Of a stretch of DNA of 64,000 nucleotides, positions 44,358-56,331 are shown piece after piece. This stretch comes from Flavobacterium sp. ACN6 (lineage in GTDB: Bacteria; Bacteroidota; Bacteroidia; Flavobacteriales; Flavobacteriaceae). The first letter of the stretch is position 1; the number at the start of each line of letters is the position of its first letter. The notes under the pieces were generated by a model. It saw nothing but the letters and a program-made list of their open reading frames with translations, was not told where the DNA came from and did not search any database. The position numbers were made by a program, and so were the translations under genes. The stretch lies in assembly GCF_002304005.1 (NCBI RefSeq), contig NZ_MRCQ01000001.1, forward strand, positions 310,001 to 374,000, read 5' to 3'.

Positions 44358-46640
44358 CTAATTCGCTGTAATTCTAAGCTGATCGAATTTTGGACTTATC
44401 TTTCCGTCTTTTGCTAAAATTTTAATGTTCAGTACTTCCTTGCCGTCTATTTTTATTTTGATATTTTTTTTATCTCGAGAAGCTAATACAGCTGGTTTTT
44501 TATTAATCAAAATAGTTATGTTATCGTTTTTGAATTCATCCAAAACGCTGATATGTAAAAATCGCCCAAGACTATTTTTGTTCAGCATTTGATAAGAAAT
44601 ATAGGAGTTGGTATTCCTCCAGAACTTTCCGTCTTCATAACCTGAATTACTTTTTTCACCTTTATACAAATGATCTACTTCTGGCTGCTGCTCTCCACAA
44701 TTTATTTTATCTATTGTATTGGCTTCTAATGCCAGAGCTTCGGCCTCCTGTTTTTGTTGTAATTCCTGCTTTTCCTTATAATTTTCTTTCGAGTAAGTTT
44801 GAAAATACATTTGATAACGGGCATCGTGTATTTCAAAAAAAGGTTCTAATTCTAAAGAATCTAATCGGAATCTTAAGTTTCCTAAATCTTCAAGTTTTGA
44901 AGTATAATCTGCTTTTTCTCCAACCAGTGCATAAGCTTTATCAAGCGGCATATATTTTCCTTTTGCAGCGTGACCCATGCGGCTGTCATCTGCAAATAGA
45001 CCATCTAATCCTTCTGTTGAAGTTTTGGCAGCCAATACAATTGGTCCGTTTACAAAAGCACTCCAATTTGAGCCATCCGGCAGATTTTCTAAGTGTGTGG
45101 TTGTTTTAAATCTGATTGTTACCTTATCTCCCGATTTCCACTTTCTTGAAATCGCAGCGTATTGTGATGGTTTAGCGACTATCAGCTGCTTTTTTCCATT
45201 AATTAATATTTCAAAATTTTCTGCCCATTTTGGACAACGGATATTCAATGCAAAGGTTTTTGTTTTTTTTAGTTTTAGGACTAATTCTGTATGATTCTCA
45301 TATGGAAATTTTGTGGTTTGTCCCAGCTCTATTCCTTTTTCTTCCCATTTCAAAACCGAAGGAATAAAGAGATTCACAAAAAGATCATTTTGAGAATGAC
45401 TGTAAATTAATTCTCCATACTTGGTATGATTTTCAAGTCCGGTTCCTACACAACACCACATGCTTGTTTGGGGCTGAGAGTAAACACGGTAATGATTTGG
45501 GCGGATAGGCGTGAAATAAACAAACCCTCCTTTTTCTGGATGCTGGCTGGAAAGAATATGATTGTAAAGTGTCCGTTCGTAAAAATCGAGATAATGCACA
45601 TCATTTTTATCTAGAAACAAAGCTTTTGCAAGACGCTCCATATTATACGAATTACAGGTTTCAGGTCCCTCATTTGACTTTACCATTCCGCTGAAATCGT
45701 CTACGGGATTAAAATGTTCTGCAACGCTGTTTCCTCCAAATGCAACAGTACGCTTTTGAGTTACATTCTGCCAAAAATACTGTACGGCATCTGACCATTC
45801 TTTATTATCAGTAAGAACAGCAATTTTCTCGAAACCAACGACTTTAGGTATTTGTGTATTGGCATGTAAACCTGTTAGTTTATCTTCTTTATTTAATAGC
45901 GGATTTAGGAAAGCCTGATGTGATAACTTTTCAGCAGTTTGAAGGTATTTTTTATTTTTAGTAATACGATACAAATCGGCAAAAGATTCATTTATACCTC
46001 CATGCTCTGTTGCCAAAACTTTCTGAATCTGCTCATCTGAAAGCGGACGAATCAATTCTATAAACCAATCTCCTAGATTTATTAAAATCTCTTTTGCTTT
46101 TTTACTGCCAGTATATTGATAAGCATCGATTAGACCTGCAAAAAGTTTATGTATGTTGTAGATAGGCACCCAAGTATTGTTTAATCCGAAACTGCTTCCG
46201 TCAATATCTCCTTTATGAATTCGATCCCAGAAAACTTTACCTTGTGGAATCCCTCCTACATAGCCATTACCATTTTTATCCTGACAGCGCGCCAATTCTA
46301 ACAGCATATAATCTAATCTGTCTTTAAGCTCTTTATTTCCTGTAGATTCATACATCATAGATAATGCTGAAAGATAATGTCCGCCAATATGACCGTCAAG
46401 CCCTATACTTTCCCAATTACCATAACGGTCAGATTTTGTTGGAAGACCAGATTCCAATAAATAGGGCGCTAAAAGTCTATCTGGATCTAAATCCAAAATA
46501 TACTTAAGATCTACATCTTGAGCATTTTTGAATGGGCTGTCTTTTAATCTTACTTCGTTTAAACTGAACAACTGCATTTGAGCCGACACTTCGACCCACA
46601 TCAATAAGGCGAATAGATAAAACAAAATTTTAGTTTTCAT
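44358..46640 (-). CDS. GH127/GH146 beta-L-arabinofuranosidase-like enzyme
   Basis: The 760-residue protein has a signal peptide (1-20, ...EVSA). The (alpha/alpha)6 barrel holds the zinc/thiolate active site of the family: Glu308 in FGGNSVAEHF as acid/base candidate, Glu327 and Cys329 in GPETCNSYNM, and Cys396-Cys397 in SMWCCVGTG. The second Cys region supplies the nucleophile. The C-terminal third has a DUF4986-like block (YMPLDKAYALVG) and a beta domain. Both GH127 and GH146 share this motif set, so I leave the family open. The enzyme cleaves beta-L-arabinofuranosyl residues. Confidence 0.85.
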   Translation of the reverse strand: MKTKILFYLFALLMWVEVSAQMQLFSLNEVRLKDSPFKNAQDVDLKYILDLDPDRLLAPYLLESGLPTKSDRYGNWESIGLDGHIGGHYLSALSMMYESTGNKELKDRLDYMLLELARCQDKNGNGYVGGIPQGKVFWDRIHKGDIDGSSFGLNNTWVPIYNIHKLFAGLIDAYQYTGSKKAKEILINLGDWFIELIRPLSDEQIQKVLATEHGGINESFADLYRITKNKKYLQTAEKLSHQAFLNPLLNKEDKLTGLHANTQIPKVVGFEKIAVLTDNKEWSDAVQYFWQNVTQKRTVAFGGNSVAEHFNPVDDFSGMVKSNEGPETCNSYNMERLAKALFLDKNDVHYLDFYERTLYNHILSSQHPEKGGFVYFTPIRPNHYRVYSQPQTSMWCCVGTGLENHTKYGELIYSHSQNDLFVNLFIPSVLKWEEKGIELGQTTKFPYENHTELVLKLKKTKTFALNIRCPKWAENFEILINGKKQLIVAKPSQYAAISRKWKSGDKVTIRFKTTTHLENLPDGSNWSAFVNGPIVLAAKTSTEGLDGLFADDSRMGHAAKGKYMPLDKAYALVGEKADYTSKLEDLGNLRFRLDSLELEPFFEIHDARYQMYFQTYSKENYKEKQELQQKQEAEALALEANTIDKINCGEQQPEVDHLYKGEKSNSGYEDGKFWRNTNSYISYQMLNKNSLGRFLHISVLDEFKNDNITILINKKPAVLASRDKKNIKIKIDGKEVLNIKILAKDGKISPKFDQLRITAN

Positions 46641-46860
46641 TGTAAGATTTTAGTTTTGAAATTATTTAATATAAAAAATATATGTCCCATTTTCTATTGA
46701 TGATGCGTTTTCCCAAAGCTTTAAATCCAATTTCTTTTGAGTGAATATTAAAAGCTCAAAGAAAAGCAGCAGATTTAATACCTGTTTTTTCGTTTTTTTA
46801 TTCATTTTCAATATTCTTTCTTCTAGAAAAAAGTAACACCTAAAGTATGATTCTGCAGAT

Positions 46861-49389
46861 TTATTGGGTAATTCTTTCACTTTCTGGAGCTCCTAAATAA
46901 GAAGGTTTTAACCCGCCTGTATCGATCAATATCTTTTGAAGTACGATTCCAGGATCTAAAACTCTGAATCGAAGTGTATGTTTTCCTGATTTCAGAATCT
47001 TATGTTTTGTTGCCGAATGAATTATATGTTCGGCCTGCCACTTTCCTAATTCTCCCTTATAATGTCCATTAAAATTTACAAGCTGCGGTTTTTCTCCGTC
47101 AAAAGATATTTCATATCGAAGTCCTTTATTACTGTTAAAATTAAGTGTTGGAGCCAGCAAAAGTTCTACAGTAAATTCTCCCGTAGAAGCAAAATTAATT
47201 TCATATTCTACAAAGGCATTATCTTCTGTACCAAGATAACTATTTTGTGGAAATGTGGTAATACCGCTTAATGTTTTTCCAAAATTTGGAATTATTTCCC
47301 AATGTGTATTTTTTGAATTATTCATTTTCGAAAAATGCTCTGCGTCAATAGCTACATAACCATCTTTTTCCTTAAATACTTTTGACACGATGATTTCGCT
47401 ATCTGATAAATACTTTACATCTGGAAGGATATTTTTTGGAGTATCGTGCCAAGCTTTATACCCTATTCGCATCTGATCCATCATATGAGTCCATTTGCCT
47501 GCTGCAATTTCATTATTGTATTTATTTTGAAGAATAGAATCTCTTTCAAATTTAGCTTTGACCTGATCTGCATAATAATTGGCAAGACTATTTTTTTCTT
47601 CCGCCAGTTTACTATTTTTTGCTTGTGCAAAATACATTTCATAAAGGTTACAGCAGGCATCAATTGGATATAAAACCAACTGAAAATAAGCATCTTTATA
47701 TTCATTAGGAAGTTCGTTATAAATTCTGTATGCGCCTAGTGCTAAATTTTTATAGTCATTAACAACGCTTTCAAATTCATTATAATTTTCTAAAGAATAT
47801 GTTTTGCTGTCCAACATCTCTGGTGTGACACGACGATTAAATTTTGGATATGTATTTAATAATCTGGCAATTTCTTTAGAAAATTTGTTCCCAAACTGTT
47901 CCGATGCCCAGCTTTCTGTATATTGGAAAAGATTCTGTGAGTTAAATTTTTCAGGGTTCCAAGCCATGTCTAAGAAGAAACTGATTGGAAATTCCATTGG
48001 TTTTAAGTCACCTACATTTACAATCCATACTTTATCAACCCCGTTTTCGTAACTGAGATTCATCTGTTCCCAAACTCTTTGAATTGGACTTATGTTAATC
48101 CATTTTGAATTTCTTGGCCCGCCGACATAATCAAAATGATAATACATTCCGTATCCGCCTTTATGCAAGGGTTTGGAAAGATCTGGAAGTTTACGGACAT
48201 TCCCCCAATTATCATCGCAAAACAAAAGAATTACATCATCAGGAACACGCATTCCCTGATCATAATAATCCTGAACCTCTTTATATAAAGCCCATAACTG
48301 AGGTGTTTTGTCTGCACTTTTACCGGTTTCATTCTCTATAATTCTGCGTTGCTGTTTTACTATATTTTCCAGCAGGCTTATGTTTGTATCTTCGCTCATT
48401 GCTTCATCTCCATCGCCTCGCATTCCGATAGTTACCAGTTTTTCCCAATTTCTACTTCTCTGGATTCCGCTTTTCCAGAACTCGTCTAAAACCGTCTTAT
48501 TTTTGGAGTAATCCCAAATATTGGGCAGATTATTTTTTTTAATGTAGCGGCGCCAGTCTGTTTGTGCCAAAGCCATCGGCTCATGATGAGAAGTTCCTAT
48601 AACTATTCCCATTTCATTTGCCAGAGGCCCGCTGGCTGTATCATCGTCATAAAATGCATTTCCCCACATTGCCGGCCAGATGTAATTGGCTTTAAGTCTA
48701 AGTATTAATTCAAAAACTTTCTCATAAAAACGACTGTTAAAACCACCAAACGAAGCCTTTGCCCATCCGCTTAAAGCGGGTGCTTCATCATTAAGAAAAA
48801 TTCCTCTGTACTTTACAGCTGGTTCTCCTTCTGTATAAACTCCCTTAATGAAGTAAATATTATCTTTATGCTTTACGGGTACATCTGCCCAGTAATACCA
48901 AGGCGAAACACCAATCTGTCTGGATAATTCATAAATTCCATAAATAGTTCCTCGTTTATCGCTTCCTGCTATTACAAGCGCTTCTTGTACACCTTGAAAC
49001 GGATTTTTAACATGTTGTATAATAAATTTTTCATTTTTACCCTTGAGTTCTTTTCCTTCTATTTTTTTCTGTTTTACTAAATCGTCGATAACGGAATTAG
49101 ATCCTATCATTCCAATTATAATGAGCGGTGATGAATTATTTGGATTTTGATTTAAAACGACAGGACGCTGACCCGTAACTTTTTCGAAATCAGATTGAAG
49201 ATTATTCACGGCACGTAAAATTCCTGAATCCAAACCTGAGTTTACAAAAAAAGAAAGTGACACTGCCTTTTCATTCAGCACCATAACGCTGTTGCTTCTG
49301 TCTTCTGTTATAAATGGCTGGGAAGCCTTTGAGATAGTACTCAGTAAAATAATAATTATGGTAATTATAAATTTAGAATAATTTTTCAT
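46861..49389 (-). CDS. GH115 xylan alpha-1,2-glucuronidase
   Basis: The 842-residue protein has a signal peptide (1-22, ...ISKAS). The first domain resembles GH20/67 N-terminal domains (VIAGSDKRGTIYGIYELSRQIGVSPWYYWADVP). The catalytic barrel has KYRGIFLNDEAPALSGWA, LKANYIWPAMWGNAFYDDD and GTSHHEPMALAQTDWRRY. Next come RGDGDEAM, a helical bundle and a C-terminal beta-sandwich. These blocks are characteristic of GH115, which removes (4-O-methyl-)glucuronic acid from glucuronoxylan, including from internal residues. It shows that the target polysaccharide is glucuronoarabinoxylan. Confidence 0.92.
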   Translation of the reverse strand: MKNYSKFIITIIIILLSTISKASQPFITEDRSNSVMVLNEKAVSLSFFVNSGLDSGILRAVNNLQSDFEKVTGQRPVVLNQNPNNSSPLIIIGMIGSNSVIDDLVKQKKIEGKELKGKNEKFIIQHVKNPFQGVQEALVIAGSDKRGTIYGIYELSRQIGVSPWYYWADVPVKHKDNIYFIKGVYTEGEPAVKYRGIFLNDEAPALSGWAKASFGGFNSRFYEKVFELILRLKANYIWPAMWGNAFYDDDTASGPLANEMGIVIGTSHHEPMALAQTDWRRYIKKNNLPNIWDYSKNKTVLDEFWKSGIQRSRNWEKLVTIGMRGDGDEAMSEDTNISLLENIVKQQRRIIENETGKSADKTPQLWALYKEVQDYYDQGMRVPDDVILLFCDDNWGNVRKLPDLSKPLHKGGYGMYYHFDYVGGPRNSKWINISPIQRVWEQMNLSYENGVDKVWIVNVGDLKPMEFPISFFLDMAWNPEKFNSQNLFQYTESWASEQFGNKFSKEIARLLNTYPKFNRRVTPEMLDSKTYSLENYNEFESVVNDYKNLALGAYRIYNELPNEYKDAYFQLVLYPIDACCNLYEMYFAQAKNSKLAEEKNSLANYYADQVKAKFERDSILQNKYNNEIAAGKWTHMMDQMRIGYKAWHDTPKNILPDVKYLSDSEIIVSKVFKEKDGYVAIDAEHFSKMNNSKNTHWEIIPNFGKTLSGITTFPQNSYLGTEDNAFVEYEINFASTGEFTVELLLAPTLNFNSNKGLRYEISFDGEKPQLVNFNGHYKGELGKWQAEHIIHSATKHKILKSGKHTLRFRVLDPGIVLQKILIDTGGLKPSYLGAPESERITQ

Positions 49390-49433
49390 TTGGCAGCTAT
49401 TATTTAAGGCTATTTGGTATTATGTATGTTCGA

Positions 49434-51116
<1,683 letters not shown>

Positions 51117-51187
51117 TTATTAAATTTATTTTTACTTCCAAAAAAGCTGGCTCCTATATCTTTTAAATGAATGGAATTGAAATCTGT

Positions 51188-52420
51188 TTACTTAAATAAA
51201 TTTAGATCTACCACTTCACCCATTCTTTTGTATCCCAACTCATTAGGATGCAAAAAATCGCCATCATGCATATTAGACAAAATGGTTTTAGGATCTGCTT
51301 CAGAAGCCATTTCTTTGTCAAAATCTATTACTGCGTCAAAGTTGTTTCGAATCCATGCATTTACTATATCTCTTGCATCCTGCTTAAAAGGTGCGTCGTA
51401 AAATGATTTTTGAAAAGGGAGAATAGTACAGCCGTAAACTTTTATGTCTCTGGCGTGTGCTTTTTCTATCATAACTTTATAGGCGTCTATAATTTCCTGT
51501 GCTTTTACAGGAGCATCTTCTGCCCGTTTAATTCCTCCTATATCATTTATTCCTTCTAAAATCACGAGCCATTTTGTACCTGCCTGCGACAGTACATCAC
51601 GGTCAAAACGGTCTAATGCGGTAGGGCCAAGTCCGCCTTTTACAACACAATTCCCTCCTATTCCTAAATTCAAGACTCCAATATGCTTGGTTGTATTGTC
51701 TGCTGACAGTCGAGCCGCTAAAATATCTGTCCAGCGATTTTGTTTGTTTGTTCCAGAGCCGCGTCCATCTGTAATTGAGTTTCCTAAACAAACAATATTA
51801 GATGTTTCTTTTGATGCCATTACATCCAGTCCCATAATTGAATACCAATGGTCTGTTTTCACAGCATCTGAAAAATCTGCATTATTGACATTGTCACCAG
51901 TTAAAATATAAGATGTTGTTCTAGATCCGGGATGTCCTGATGTTTTTTGTGATGCTGCGCCATAATAAATGGTTATTGCAAGCAGCTGACCTGGTTTTAA
52001 TTGAAAATTCACTACATCTGAAAATACGTCCTGCCCTGGATTTAAAGTTATCTCTTGATTTCCATTAAAACTGAGAATTTGTTGCGTGTTTTTATCAATT
52101 GCCGGAGCATTAATTACATTGGCAATGCTGATCTTTTTTAATACTGTAGGCTGATCACTAAATAAATTTGAAAAACGCAGTCGGATATTATCTCCCCCTA
52201 TCGAAACTTTTATAATTTGACGAAGGGTGTTTTCGGCCAAGCCAGGATCGGGGGGCATATTATTTGTTTCTACTAGCATTTGTGCGCAGGCCCATGATCC
52301 AACCCAGTTTACATCAGCTGCTTTTTTAGAAGATTTTACCAATGTCTGATTGGTTTTGCATCCCATTACTAAAACGAAAAACTGTACAAACAATATATAT
52401 TTTAAATATCTTATGATCAT
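51188..52420 (-). CDS. SGNH/GDSL-type esterase lipoprotein
   Basis: The 410-residue lipoprotein has a signal ending VLVMGC with Cys21 as the lipid anchor. An N-terminal beta-rich domain (about 40-200, GSWACAQM...) precedes the SGNH hydrolase domain. That domain has GNSITDG (nucleophile Ser), GIGGN, EGINDIGG and HPNELG with the catalytic His. Relatives include acetyl xylan esterases and other deacetylases. Surface or periplasmic deacetylation of xylan fits the neighbourhood. Confidence 0.85.
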   Translation of the reverse strand: MIIRYLKYILFVQFFVLVMGCKTNQTLVKSSKKAADVNWVGSWACAQMLVETNNMPPDPGLAENTLRQIIKVSIGGDNIRLRFSNLFSDQPTVLKKISIANVINAPAIDKNTQQILSFNGNQEITLNPGQDVFSDVVNFQLKPGQLLAITIYYGAASQKTSGHPGSRTTSYILTGDNVNNADFSDAVKTDHWYSIMGLDVMASKETSNIVCLGNSITDGRGSGTNKQNRWTDILAARLSADNTTKHIGVLNLGIGGNCVVKGGLGPTALDRFDRDVLSQAGTKWLVILEGINDIGGIKRAEDAPVKAQEIIDAYKVMIEKAHARDIKVYGCTILPFQKSFYDAPFKQDARDIVNAWIRNNFDAVIDFDKEMASEADPKTILSNMHDGDFLHPNELGYKRMGEVVDLNLFK

Positions 52421-52558
52421 ATTTATATTTTAAAATTTAAAACATTATATTTTTTTCAAAAACCAAAAAAGCTTCTGCGAATTAATGCTTAAAAAAAAGC
52501 CCGTTCTCCTAAATTATGCTTCAAACCAAAATATTGAGCATTTGCTGTTTTTTATTTT

Positions 52559-54289
52559 CTATTTAGGCTGTGCATCATTGGATGCAGTCGCATACAAACC
52601 TACCAAAGCTCCTGTAAATCCTCCTGCGGCATTTGTTGAAAGAATATCACCTGAGACAGCGTTTCCTAAATTTTGAAAATCAACTCCATTTAATGCATAA
52701 GTAAACTGATATTTGTCTCCCGAAGCTTTAACTTCTAGGCGTACTGTGTCCTTAATGTCTATTTTTGCACTTGCTATAATTTGTGAATTTCCATTTTCTG
52801 TTCTTTCCAACAATATATAAGTATCTTTTCCTTTTTTAGTTATTCCAAAAACATAATTAAAGCGTTCATTCTGCAGACATACAATCCCTGCCAGATCTTT
52901 TTCCGATTCTGGTTTATACCTTAATATGGTGGAGAAAGAAAAAGTATTGTGCTGTTGTCTGTAAAATAATGTAGAAGTTGGTTTTAATTCTTTGATATTT
53001 ACTGGAAATGGATTAATCTGTAAACCATTTTTAACAATAGAAATAAAATGCTCTCTCGGGCCTCTTAATCCTATCCATCTGTAATCTAATTTTTCTGAAG
53101 TAAAATTCTCTTTAAATGTAAAATTGCCGTTAGGGAAAAAACCATCTCTGCCAGTTTTGTTTACTACACCAGCTGGCATTTTTAATTTTGGTTCCATTGG
53201 TACTAAGCCATTTTCGAAAACAGGAAAAGTACCTGACCAGTCTACCGGCAGTATAAATGTTTCTCGTCCTGCATTTACCCTGTCTTTTTCGTTTGGACGA
53301 ATTCCTAAAAATACGCCATAATATTTATTATCTGGGCCAAGAAACAAATCCGCGTGTCCTGTCCAATCTACTTTGTTGGCTCTGTTTTGAGGAAAATATC
53401 TTTGAGTAAGAATCGGATTATTTGATGACGGTTTAAAAGGTCCTTTTGGACTATTACTACTAAAAACAACCTCACTATGATTTCCTCCTGTACCTCCTTC
53501 GGCACACATTAAGTAATAAAGATTGTCTTTTTTATACAAATGCGGAGCTTCTATCCATATTGGTTTTTTAGAAAGGTCAATACCGCCGTCTACTATAATT
53601 TTATCTGTCCCCGGAATCACTTGATCTTTTTCTAAATCGTAGTCCCAAACTTTAATCACACGATGTCCGTTGTATAATTCTTTTCCTTTATCAGGAGCAT
53701 CATTGTGTACCACATAACCTTTTCCATTATCATCAAAGAAAATAGAAGGATCTATTCCGTTAAAAGCTAGTTTAATTGGGCTTCCCCATCCTTTTTTAGG
53801 ATCTTTTGTTTTTACAATGATGTTTCCCATATTACCAGTAAATGCTGTTACGATCATATAAAAAGTACCATTGTGAGGATTGTAGGTAATTCCTGGTGCG
53901 TACACGCCTGCGCTGATACCAGTGTCATGCGGATTAAATTCTGAAACATTATTTAAAACTCCTCCTAAATCAGTCCAATTTACTAAATCTTTGGACTGAA
54001 AAATTGGTACTCCCGGAAACATGGCAAACGAAGAGCAAACCATGTAATAATCGTCGCCTTTTCTTGTAATAGCTGGATCTGGATAACATCCCTGAAGAAT
54101 TGGAGAATAAAATTCATCAGCATTTAACGGATTCTTTTTGTAAATCTCATCATCTCCCTGATATACGACATTGGAAAATACAGGAAATTGTCTGTGTGCT
54201 TTTTTCTTTGAATTTTTCTGCTGCGCTGTTAAAGAGAAAAAACATAAAAATCCTATTGTGAACAAAAAAAGTATTTTTCTTGTAATCAT
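52559..54289 (-). CDS. GH43 beta-xylosidase-like with C-terminal beta-sandwich
   Basis: The 576-residue protein has a signal peptide (1-22, ...SLTAQ). The GH43 propeller lies at about 45-365: base Asp in GCYPDPAI, Asp in NGIDPSIFFDDNG, acid Glu in WIEAPHLY. A C-terminal beta-sandwich follows (from GNFTFKENFTSEKLDYRWIG). The propeller start is like the canonical two-domain beta-xylosidases of xylan loci (DPAITRKGDDYYMVCSSFAMFPGVPIF). It is the first enzyme gene after SusD2, separated by the hairpin at 54329-54355. Confidence 0.88.
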   Translation of the reverse strand: MITRKILFLFTIGFLCFFSLTAQQKNSKKKAHRQFPVFSNVVYQGDDEIYKKNPLNADEFYSPILQGCYPDPAITRKGDDYYMVCSSFAMFPGVPIFQSKDLVNWTDLGGVLNNVSEFNPHDTGISAGVYAPGITYNPHNGTFYMIVTAFTGNMGNIIVKTKDPKKGWGSPIKLAFNGIDPSIFFDDNGKGYVVHNDAPDKGKELYNGHRVIKVWDYDLEKDQVIPGTDKIIVDGGIDLSKKPIWIEAPHLYKKDNLYYLMCAEGGTGGNHSEVVFSSNSPKGPFKPSSNNPILTQRYFPQNRANKVDWTGHADLFLGPDNKYYGVFLGIRPNEKDRVNAGRETFILPVDWSGTFPVFENGLVPMEPKLKMPAGVVNKTGRDGFFPNGNFTFKENFTSEKLDYRWIGLRGPREHFISIVKNGLQINPFPVNIKELKPTSTLFYRQQHNTFSFSTILRYKPESEKDLAGIVCLQNERFNYVFGITKKGKDTYILLERTENGNSQIIASAKIDIKDTVRLEVKASGDKYQFTYALNGVDFQNLGNAVSGDILSTNAAGGFTGALVGLYATASNDAQPK

Positions 54290-54328
54290 TGTTTATTATT
54301 TATTTTAATCAATTGAAAGAATTATTAA

Positions 54329-54355
54329 AAAGCCGAGAGAATTACTCTCGGCTTT
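54329..54355 (-). terminator. Hairpin between SusD2 and the GH43 gene
   Basis: AAAGCCGAGAG / CTCTCGGCTTT is a perfect stem with a five-base loop followed by a T-tract on the minus strand. It should terminate part of the transcripts after susCD, leaving lower enzyme mRNA levels. Confidence 0.75.
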
Positions 54356-54378
54356 CAACTAACTCAACTTAATTTAAC

Positions 54379-56319
54379 TTAGTAACCAGGGTTTTGATAT
54401 GTTGCTTTTTCGGCTGGAGACATTTCCATTCCATCCAGCTGGCCTTGAGGTATTGGTCTCAGATAATGATAAGCATCAATAGTTCTGGTAACCTTTTCCG
54501 GCGTATGCTGTCCATAATTGGATCCTCCTATAGAATATTCTCCGGCAAGCTCATTCCATTTTTGTGTTCTCACCAAATCGTACCAGCGGTATCCCTCACC
54601 AAAAAGTTCGCGAGAACGTTCGGCAAGTATGTAATTTATGTCAATAACTGCAGGAGTTGCAGCGGTCATCGCTGCACTGTTATCTAGCACTTTGGCTGTG
54701 TTTCCATTATTATCCCAGCGCCATTTACCAGCTCTTGCTCTAATAACATTTATAAGCGTTCTTGCACTTAGAGTTCCTGTTGCACCTTTTACTGCCGCTT
54801 CTGCCGCAACAAAGTAAAGTTCAGAAAATTTTGCTACTGGAAATGGTCTCGTACTTGCTGCATTTGGCTGTCCTAATCCTCCAGCGTTATCTGTACGATA
54901 TGGCCCCAATTTCCAAAAACCAGGATAAACAATTCTGCTTATTCCATTTGGAGAAATTACATAATCAGCTCTCCCTGGCAGTACTCCGGCACCAACACCG
55001 CTGTCTCCCTGTCCAGAAGGATAAGCTATAGGCGATGTTGGTTCTTCATTTAAGAAGGTTAAAACGGCATCTCCAGGTTTTATAGTTAGTCCATTTGCAT
55101 TTGTTAAAGTTGCAACATTTGTTAAGCCTGTTCCTTGTAAATTCCAATTCCCGCGAAATACGGCTGCAAAGGTTCCGTCGTATCTGGAATCATTAGTTTT
55201 ATCTGCAAAGGTTTTTGTAAAAACTTCAATAGGCGGTACCATTCTTGTCCATGGACGTCCTAAAAATTGATTCGCTTCACGCTGTACAGATGAAACTGCG
55301 GCACTTCCATTCTTACTTCTAATAGCAGTATAATTCCAAGTCACCATCCATCCTGCAAAGTTATCTGGAGCACCGCCGTTTCCATAAGTTAAACTCGATC
55401 CATTGTAATATTCACTATCCTGCGTACGATCTGCATAAAGCATTACTTCCTTATTTCGATCATTTGAACCTGTATTTACATCATAAAAAGATTCTAATAA
55501 TCCATAAGGTCCTGGGTTATTAATTCCTTGTAATGCTAAATCATAAGCTTGCTGAAAATACCACTGAGCATTATGACCATCAGGATCGGTTCTAGGAGCA
55601 TCTGGATAAGTAGGTATATTGTTTGGATTTTCTAACCACCAAGCATATGTTAAATAAGCTTTGGCCAAAATTAAACGAGCCAGCGTTTTTGTTGCAGTAC
55701 CTGTTAATCTAGGAGCATCAGGTAATTCATTTACTGCTGCTGTTAAATCTGGAAAAACTGCTTTTGTATATACTTCTGGAACTGTATTACGTTTTGAGCT
55801 TCTTGAAGGTTTGCTGTTAAATTTTAACTCTCCTGCTCCTAAATCCAATGGCACACCTCCAAATGTCTGTACCAATAAAAAATAATCAAAACCTCTAAAA
55901 AATTTTGATTCGGCAATAAGATTAGGCGCAATACCAACTGCAGCCCCGTTTTCAATAATACCGCTTGCTGTATTAATATCATAATAGGAATTGTTCCACA
56001 AAACATCTGAACGGCTTGAATTTGGATTTATAATTCCTACGCCAGACAAATCATGATCTTTAAAATTACCGTCGGCACTCTGTGCATAAGTAGCTTCATC
56101 TGTCCCTGTCTGACATGCATTGTAAAAGTAAGCTTGTCCGTAAATCCATCGCAAATGGGCATAATGGGATGTCAGTCCTTGTATAACGCCCTGTTCTGTT
56201 TTAAAATAATTTGGTTCATAAAAATCATGCGGCTTTTCTTCCAATATATCAGAACAGCCTGATAAGGATAGTACTACTGCAGCTCCTATAATTAAGTTTT
56301 TTATAATATAGCGTTTCAT
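54379..56319 (-). CDS. SusD/RagB-family outer-membrane glycan-binding lipoprotein (SusD2)
   Basis: The 646-residue lipoprotein has a signal ending SLSGC with Cys22. SusD blocks are YFKTEQGVIQGLTSHYAHLRW, SKFFRGFDYFLLVQTFGGVPLDLGAGEL, ARLILAKAYLTYAWW, ELYFVAAEAAVKG...VIRARAGKWRW, ERSRELFGEGYRWYDLVRT and the terminal NPGY. It is larger than SusD1 by nearly 150 residues, mostly in insertions around residues 250-470. That implies a different ligand footprint. It follows SusC2 by 12 bp. Confidence 0.93.
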   Translation of the reverse strand: MKRYIIKNLIIGAAVVLSLSGCSDILEEKPHDFYEPNYFKTEQGVIQGLTSHYAHLRWIYGQAYFYNACQTGTDEATYAQSADGNFKDHDLSGVGIINPNSSRSDVLWNNSYYDINTASGIIENGAAVGIAPNLIAESKFFRGFDYFLLVQTFGGVPLDLGAGELKFNSKPSRSSKRNTVPEVYTKAVFPDLTAAVNELPDAPRLTGTATKTLARLILAKAYLTYAWWLENPNNIPTYPDAPRTDPDGHNAQWYFQQAYDLALQGINNPGPYGLLESFYDVNTGSNDRNKEVMLYADRTQDSEYYNGSSLTYGNGGAPDNFAGWMVTWNYTAIRSKNGSAAVSSVQREANQFLGRPWTRMVPPIEVFTKTFADKTNDSRYDGTFAAVFRGNWNLQGTGLTNVATLTNANGLTIKPGDAVLTFLNEEPTSPIAYPSGQGDSGVGAGVLPGRADYVISPNGISRIVYPGFWKLGPYRTDNAGGLGQPNAASTRPFPVAKFSELYFVAAEAAVKGATGTLSARTLINVIRARAGKWRWDNNGNTAKVLDNSAAMTAATPAVIDINYILAERSRELFGEGYRWYDLVRTQKWNELAGEYSIGGSNYGQHTPEKVTRTIDAYHYLRPIPQGQLDGMEMSPAEKATYQNPGY

Positions 56320-56331
56320 GTGAATGTATGA

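Noticed and set aside
46662..46880. 72-codon minus-strand ORF between the GH115 and GH127/146 genes
   Set aside because: It overlaps the GH115 3' end by 20 bases, has no recognisable features, and has low-complexity Lys/Leu composition.
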